A model generated the notes under the pieces. The model saw nothing but the letters and a program-made list of their open reading frames with translations, ran no database searches and had not been told where the DNA came from. A stretch of DNA of 64,000 nucleotides from a virus, in the IMG/VR virus record IMGVR_UViG_3300005293_000009, positions 1 through 64,000 of that record; one strand, given 5' to 3'. The first letter of the stretch is position 1, and each line of letters begins with the position of its first letter. This document shows positions 61,187-64,000 of this stretch, in pieces. The position numbers and the translations under genes are program-made.

Positions 61187-61197
61187 TGGTGTAGACT
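61169..61197 (+). promoter_or_regulatory. Promoter nested in terminator, with leader
   Basis: TTGACT and TAGACT with a 17-base spacer; leader ends in GAGGGAGAGGAACCCTA before the ATG at 61224. Confidence 0.85.
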
Positions 61198-61223
61198 ACT
61201 AGTAACGAGGGAGAGGAACCCTA

Positions 61224-61400
61224 ATGGACCTGAACGCACTGGATCGCTGGATCACCGGCAACGACGGCATGGATCAGTACGAGGATTGCCCCTGCGGCGA
61301 TGAGGAATGCGATGGGGAGCACGAGGATGATCGTGACTTCGACAGCATGCCGGGAGGCGCGGACTACGAGGACTGGGAGCCGTTCTTCCCTGAGGACTGA
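61224..61400 (+). CDS. 58-residue acidic Cys-containing protein
   Basis: C-P-C-G-D-E-E-C-D near residue 23 and many Asp/Glu (E-H-E-D-D-R-D, Y-E-D-W-E). May bind metal or mimic nucleic acid. Unknown. Confidence 0.75.
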   Translation: MDLNALDRWITGNDGMDQYEDCPCGDEECDGEHEDDRDFDSMPGGADYEDWEPFFPED

Positions 61401-61428
61401 GAGGGAGGGGTTCGCCCCTCCCTCTCCC
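61399..61428 (+). terminator. Intrinsic terminator with TTCG loop
   Basis: Perfect twelve-base stem GAGAGGGAGGGG / CCCCTCCCTCTC with a TTCG tetraloop; its first bases overlap the stop codon. Confidence 0.9.
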
Positions 61429-61452
61429 GTTTAGTGCCTGTACTCTTACGTG
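61429..61452 (+). repeat. 24-bp intergenic motif, copy 10
   Basis: GTTTAGTG, CCTGTA, CTCTTACGTG. Immediately follows the terminator stem. Confidence 0.92.
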
Positions 61453-61483
61453 ATCCGGTTTCCGCTTTTTATGGGATTCCCGA

Positions 61484-61513
61484 TTGTACTTTGTCCCCCG
61501 TATGGTGTATGCT
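61484..61513 (+). promoter_or_regulatory. Leaderless promoter
   Basis: TTGTAC and TATGCT with an 18-base spacer, six bases before the ATG at 61520. Confidence 0.78.
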
Positions 61514-61519
61514 GTAACT

Positions 61520-61720
61520 ATGAACGAAGACCTGGTGCAGACTCAGCCCATCCTCATCATCCCCCCGCGTCCCGCGCTCCCCGCGCGCGTGCGGACGCGC
61601 AAGCGTGTGAACATGCCGCTGTGGGGATTCATGCTTACGCTCTTCGGCGCGCAGGCTGTGGGCGGAGTCGCCACAATCATCGGGATTGTGGCTCTGGCTT
61701 TGACATTCGGTTCAAACTAG
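61520..61720 (+). CDS. Small membrane protein
   Basis: 66 residues: a Pro/Arg-rich cytoplasmic part and hydrophobic stretch about residues 35-62. Unknown. Confidence 0.72.
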   Translation: MNEDLVQTQPILIIPPRPALPARVRTRKRVNMPLWGFMLTLFGAQAVGGVATIIGIVALALTFGSN

Positions 61721-61728
61721 AGTACGAT
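61700..61728 (+). promoter_or_regulatory. Promoter with leader
   Basis: TTGACA and TACGAT with a 17-base spacer; leader ends in AGAGAGAAGGGAAGCCCCA before the ATG at 61757. Confidence 0.88.
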
Positions 61729-61756
61729 AGTACTAACAGAGAGAAGGGAAGCCCCA

Positions 61757-62065
61757 ATGGCTACTCAGACGGCAATCATCCTCGGCCAGGACGGCACTGT
61801 CACGGAAGTGCAGTACGCCGAAAAGGACTCGTACCCCACGATGCGCAACGCGGTCGGCGGCATGATCGAGTCCGTGTCCTACTGGACGAAGAACATCGAC
61901 GCCTACGTGAACGAAGAGGGCCTGTACACGCCGGGACTGGAAGTGAACCCGTTCGGGCGCAAGGTCTTCGGTCAGCGCTGGATGGGCAACATCGTGATCC
62001 CCCGCGTGACGCCCACGAAGCGCAAGCGCCTCGCGGCGATGGGCCTGCCCATCGCGCAGGCCTAG
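61757..62065 (+). CDS. DUF3846-like protein
   Basis: 102 residues. Strand-rich start (A-I-I-L-G-Q-D-G-T-V-T), V-G-G-M-I-E-S-V, Y-V-N-E-E-G-L and P-F-G-R-K fit DUF3846, a short family common in phages and plasmids and sometimes seen beside conjugation or anti-defence genes. No activity is known. Confidence 0.75.
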   Translation: MATQTAIILGQDGTVTEVQYAEKDSYPTMRNAVGGMIESVSYWTKNIDAYVNEEGLYTPGLEVNPFGRKVFGQRWMGNIVIPRVTPTKRKRLAAMGLPIAQA

Positions 62066-62078
62066 CGCCTCGCACAAG

Positions 62079-62113
62079 CCGCCCAGATGCCGATTAGGTG
62101 TCTGGGCGGTTCT
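62079..62113 (+). terminator. Intrinsic terminator
   Basis: Nine-base stem CCGCCCAGA / TCTGGGCGG with a 13-base loop, then TTCT. Confidence 0.88.
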
Positions 62114-62133
62114 GTGTTAGAGTAGAGATATCG

Positions 62134-62209
62134 CAACGCGGGGCTTTGACTGTGAGACTCAGCGTGAAATCGGAGTAATAGCCTCCGGAGTATGCACCCG
62201 CTTGCGTTG
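62134..62209 (+). ncRNA. Candidate structured RNA
   Basis: About 76 bases between two terminators, closed by CAACGC / GCGTTG with GCGGG / CCCGC next to it, and with an inner GGAG/CTCC hairpin. No gene fits here. No strong promoter directly precedes it, only a TAGAGT at 62118-62123. It lacks a tRNA T-loop. Could be a leader element or a small RNA. Confidence 0.45.
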
Positions 62210-62265
62210 GCCCTAGCCGGTCTCCCTTCCTCTCTGTTCATCCGGCTAGGGCCTCTCTCGTTTTT
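62209..62265 (+). terminator. Intrinsic terminator
   Basis: Perfect twelve-base stem GGCCCTAGCCGG / CCGGCTAGGGCC with a long loop, followed after a few bases by TTTTT. Confidence 0.85.
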
Positions 62266-62292
62266 GACACAGCGCTAGAGTAATGCTAGACT
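62264..62292 (+). promoter_or_regulatory. Near-leaderless promoter
   Basis: TTGACA and TAGACT with a 17-base spacer; the ATG at 62300 is seven bases past the -10. Confidence 0.88.
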
Positions 62293-62299
62293 TGAATGT

Positions 62300-62488
62300 A
62301 TGGCCCTTCCCATCCTCGTCGGCGTAGGGGCGTTCGTGATCTTGGCGATCATGCTCGCCCTTCTTTGGACGAGCGCACGCTCTGACGAGAAGACAGACGC
62401 CGTAACGCAGGAAATCATCATCAAGGCCAATACGGGGCCTGTCATCGTGCACGCGCCCGTTGACACAACGCAAGAGGAGGAACACTAA
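62300..62488 (+). CDS. Small membrane protein
   Basis: 62 residues with one N-terminal membrane helix (about 4-24) and a soluble tail. AGGAGG for the next gene lies in its last codons. Confidence 0.75.
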   Translation: MALPILVGVGAFVILAIMLALLWTSARSDEKTDAVTQEIIIKANTGPVIVHAPVDTTQEEEH

Positions 62489-62677
62489 ATGCGAAACTTC
62501 TGGAATGTAGTACGTGAAGTCGAGTGGTACGCCGTGCTATCTATTGTGCTACTAGTCATCGCGCTAGTGCTCGCCGTGCTTATCGCCGTAGGCGTTATCG
62601 CCCCTCTGCTATGGGTGCTCATTATCGTACTGACACAGGCTGCTGTGGTCGCCGCTGTACTGTCTCACCGGACTTGA
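62489..62677 (+). CDS. Small two-helix membrane protein
   Basis: 62 residues beginning directly after the previous stop, with AGGAGG nine bases upstream. Two hydrophobic helices (about 14-36 and 38-58). The pair may work together; holin-like shape but no lysin nearby. Confidence 0.75.
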   Translation: MRNFWNVVREVEWYAVLSIVLLVIALVLAVLIAVGVIAPLLWVLIIVLTQAAVVAAVLSHRT

Positions 62678-62702
62678 CCCGCTAGCCGGTAGGGTGTATG
62701 CT
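62674..62702 (+). promoter_or_regulatory. Leaderless promoter
   Basis: TTGACC and TATGCT with a 17-base spacer, six bases before the ATG at 62709. Confidence 0.82.
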
Positions 62703-62708
62703 TGTCCC

Positions 62709-63266
62709 ATGGGACAAGCAACAGAGAAGCAGACCACGCTCATCAAGAGCCTGCTGGACGAGCGCGAAGTCGGATCGACTGAAGCGCTCATCCGTGGGGC
62801 TCTGGACTCGGGCTCGCTGGACATTCGTTCGGCGTCCGAGTTCATCACGAAACTCTTCGCCGCGCCTCGCAAGCCGAAGGCCGCGCCTGCGGAGTCGCCC
62901 TGGACGAAGGCGAATGCCGCGCTCGCGAAGGTGGAAATCTCGTTCTACGCGATTCCGGCAGGATACGTCACGGCACAGCGTATCGACCTGTACGGCTCGG
63001 ACTACCTGTTCGTGCGCGTGCGCAACTATCAGGGCAAGCGGTATATCTCGCGCGTGCACGGCGCACCTGGCTCGCCCCGGTACTCGCGTATCGACCCTGT
63101 GACGACTCTGGCGCTCGCGACCATCATGCAGGACCGTCACGTCGAGTTTGCGGCGCTCTGGCACGAGCACAGCGGGCGCTGTGGGCGTTGCAACGCGACC
63201 CTGACGGATCAGGTTTCGCGTGAAAAGGGCCTCGGGCCTGACTGCGCGAAGGTCTGGGGCCTGTAG
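62709..63266 (+). CDS. DUF6011-domain protein
   Basis: 185 residues. The N-terminal part is helical (T-L-I-K-S-L-L-D-E-R-E, A-S-E-F-I-T-K-L-F); the C-terminal C-G-R-C-N-A-T-L-T-D with S-R-E-K-G-L-G-P-D-C is the DUF6011 zinc site. Such proteins are frequent in actinophages, often near recombination or nuclease genes. Function unknown. Confidence 0.85.
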   Translation: MGQATEKQTTLIKSLLDEREVGSTEALIRGALDSGSLDIRSASEFITKLFAAPRKPKAAPAESPWTKANAALAKVEISFYAIPAGYVTAQRIDLYGSDYLFVRVRNYQGKRYISRVHGAPGSPRYSRIDPVTTLALATIMQDRHVEFAALWHEHSGRCGRCNATLTDQVSREKGLGPDCAKVWGL

Positions 63267-63268
63267 GG

Positions 63269-63298
63269 TTCGCATTCTCTCCCGTTGTATGCTAGGCT
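63269..63298 (+). promoter_or_regulatory. Promoter with leader
   Basis: TTCGCA and TAGGCT with an 18-base spacer; leader ends in GGGAGAGAGGAACCCCAG before the ATG at 63326. Confidence 0.72.
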
Positions 63299-63325
63299 AG
63301 GTGCAACGGGAGAGAGGAACCCCAG

Positions 63326-63475
63326 ATGTGCACTTGCGAAAACCCCATCGCTACCGGCTCGGAGTGGTACAAGATTCCGGGCGGGCGCGAGCGGCTGTGG
63401 TGCTGCCACCTGTGCGGAGGCGACCTGCCTGCCGAGACGGAAGGCGGATACAGCGCCTCGCTGATCCAGTACTGA
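63326..63475 (+). CDS. 49-residue Cys-rich protein
   Basis: M-C-T-C-E at the start and C-C-H-L-C-G near residue 26: five Cys and a His, a probable zinc ribbon. Unknown. Confidence 0.75.
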   Translation: MCTCENPIATGSEWYKIPGGRERLWCCHLCGGDLPAETEGGYSASLIQY

Positions 63476-63478
63476 GCG

Positions 63479-63507
63479 AAGGGTGGGCCTGCGGGCTCAC
63501 CCTTTTC
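63479..63507 (+). terminator. Intrinsic terminator
   Basis: AAGGGTGGGCC pairs with GGGCTCACCCTT (one wobble) around a short loop, followed by TTCTCTT. Confidence 0.88.
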
Positions 63508-63515
63508 TCTTGCCC

Positions 63516-63539
63516 GTTTAGCGCCCGTACTCTTGCGTG
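63516..63539 (+). repeat. 24-bp intergenic motif, copy 11
   Basis: GTTTAGCG, CCCGTA, CTCTTGCGTG. Between a terminator and the next promoter, 52 bases before the -35. Confidence 0.92.
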
Positions 63540-63591
63540 GCATTGCTGCGGCGCGCTGCCGAAACTCCCGCGAAACTCGCCACATTCTGGG

Positions 63592-63621
63592 TTGTACTTT
63601 GACGCGAGAGTGTGTTAGGAT
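63592..63621 (+). promoter_or_regulatory. Promoter with leader
   Basis: TTGTAC and TAGGAT with an 18-base spacer; a TTGACG 9 bases inside offers an alternative. Leader ends in AGAGAGAGGGAGACC before the ATG at 63646. Confidence 0.7.
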
Positions 63622-63645
63622 TGTATCAACAGAGAGAGGGAGACC

Positions 63646-63891
63646 ATGGAAACCATCAAGGTCATCAACATCAGCCGGATCAAGAACTCGCGCAACGGGA
63701 ACGCCCGGTTCGAACTCGAACTTCAGGACGGGACGAAGCGCCAGACGGCGGCTGACTCGTCCTACGCCGCTGACGTGGAGAACGCCTATCACGCCTGGGA
63801 CGGCGCGTCAGGGCTGACGGCATCCGTGGAGTACAACGGATGGGGAAAAATCACCCGCTTCGCGGTGCTTGCATTCCACAGCCGAGTATGA
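63646..63891 (+). CDS. Small hypothetical protein
   Basis: 81 residues, beta-rich then helical, with D-G-T-K-R-Q-T near the middle. Unknown. Confidence 0.75.
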   Translation: METIKVINISRIKNSRNGNARFELELQDGTKRQTAADSSYAADVENAYHAWDGASGLTASVEYNGWGKITRFAVLAFHSRV

Positions 63892-63897
63892 TAGGCT
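63869..63897 (+). promoter_or_regulatory. Promoter with leader
   Basis: TTGCAT and TAGGCT with a 17-base spacer; leader holds AACAGAGAGGGGAGCAGAA before the ATG at 63928. Confidence 0.85.
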
Positions 63898-63927
63898 GTA
63901 ATCACAACAACAGAGAGGGGAGCAGAA

Positions 63928-64000
63928 ATGCTCATCATGACGCAGGCACAGGCCGAGGACTTCGGTCTTGAGCACCTGGACATGACCAAGGTCACGATTC
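63928..64000 (+). CDS. Start of a gene cut by the window end
   Basis: 24 codons visible from the ATG at 63928, beginning M-L-I-M-T-Q-A-Q-A-E-D-F-G. The promoter and ribosome site support it; the product cannot be judged. Confidence 0.7.
   Translation, partial: MLIMTQAQAEDFGLEHLDMTKVTI

Noticed and set aside
51163-63539. The 24-bp motif as a plain terminator or as a promoter
   Set aside because: Its halves are not complementary, so it cannot form a hairpin alone, and both orientations occur relative to transcription. The true terminators and promoters lie beside it.
1-64000. CRISPR array
   Set aside because: The dispersed 24-bp motif is not regularly spaced, the intervals hold genes, and no short direct repeats with uniform spacers were seen.
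1-64000. Insertion sequence or transposase
   Set aside because: No transposase-like protein or terminal inverted repeats with target duplications were found; the HNH gene is the only likely mobile element.

Overview
The window looks like part of the genome of a tailed double-stranded DNA phage of a high-GC actinobacterium. The evidence is dense, mostly same-strand genes with ATGA, GTGA or TGATG overlaps, a 2007-codon repetitive tail fibre gene, a holin, a dNMP kinase, rIIA/rIIB-like genes and many tiny genes. Actinobacterial traits include the Lsr2-like protein, DUF7455 and DUF6011 zinc proteins, GTG/TTG starts and leaderless mRNAs. Microbacteriaceae or a neighbouring family is a plausible host, but that is inference. 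No integrase, immunity repressor, large terminase or capsid gene is present, so lifestyle cannot be decided and the virion genes must lie outside the left edge.

Layout. 1-1.3 kb: a short leftward block (holin cut by the edge, DUF7455 zinc protein, helix-turn-helix protein). 1.4-6.1 kb: a rightward block with RNA-repair-type enzymes (RlaP-like nucleotidyltransferase, 2H phosphoesterase, two calcineurin-type phosphoesterases, a HAD_SAK-type phosphatase). 6.1-13.3 kb: tail genes ending in the giant fibre. 13.3-20 kb: 5'-deoxyribonucleotidase, dNMP kinase, a MoxR-like ATPase, rIIA and rIIB homologues. 20-30.7 kb: glycosyltransferase-like and SLOG proteins, then an NAD+/PRPP block (PRPP synthetase-like, NAMPT, PnuC, NadR-like), a MESH1-type HD hydrolase and a CCA-enzyme-like nucleotidyltransferase. 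30.7-38.8 kb: secreted and membrane proteins, two DEDDh exonucleases, a SprT-like protein and a cREC protein. 38.8-39.1 kb: an AT-rich non-coding island with ATTAGT/ACTAAT repeats, a candidate origin. 39.1-49.7 kb: small genes, a VWA partner for the MoxR ATPase, an HNH endonuclease, a terminase-small-subunit-like protein and a CHAP-like protein that appears to lack its cysteine. 49.7-64 kb: a mosaic of very short transcription units, each with promoter, 5' leader with ribosome site, one to three genes, hairpin terminator and often a 24-bp dispersed motif.

Regulation is the most unusual aspect. Nearly every unit starts with the same sigma-70/SigA-type promoter (TTGACA, about 17 bases, TAGGCT/TAAGCT/TAGACT). 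Left of about 50 kb most of these place the -10 exactly six bases before the start codon, so transcripts should be leaderless. Right of about 50 kb most transcripts carry a 30-50 base leader with a stereotyped purine-rich ribosome site. The same right-hand region holds eleven copies of an intergenic 24-bp element (GTTTAGTG, six variable bases, CTCTTGCGTG) in both orientations, all in gaps between units. I know of no named family for it, and it is the best candidate here for an undescribed regulatory system.

Functional themes. NAD+ metabolism (import by PnuC, NAMPT, NadR-like adenylyltransferase/kinase, PRPP supply) would fit both replication needs and escape from NAD+-depleting defences. RNA repair genes would fit escape from RNA-cleaving defences. 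All function statements are by recognition of motifs in the translations; no database search was possible.
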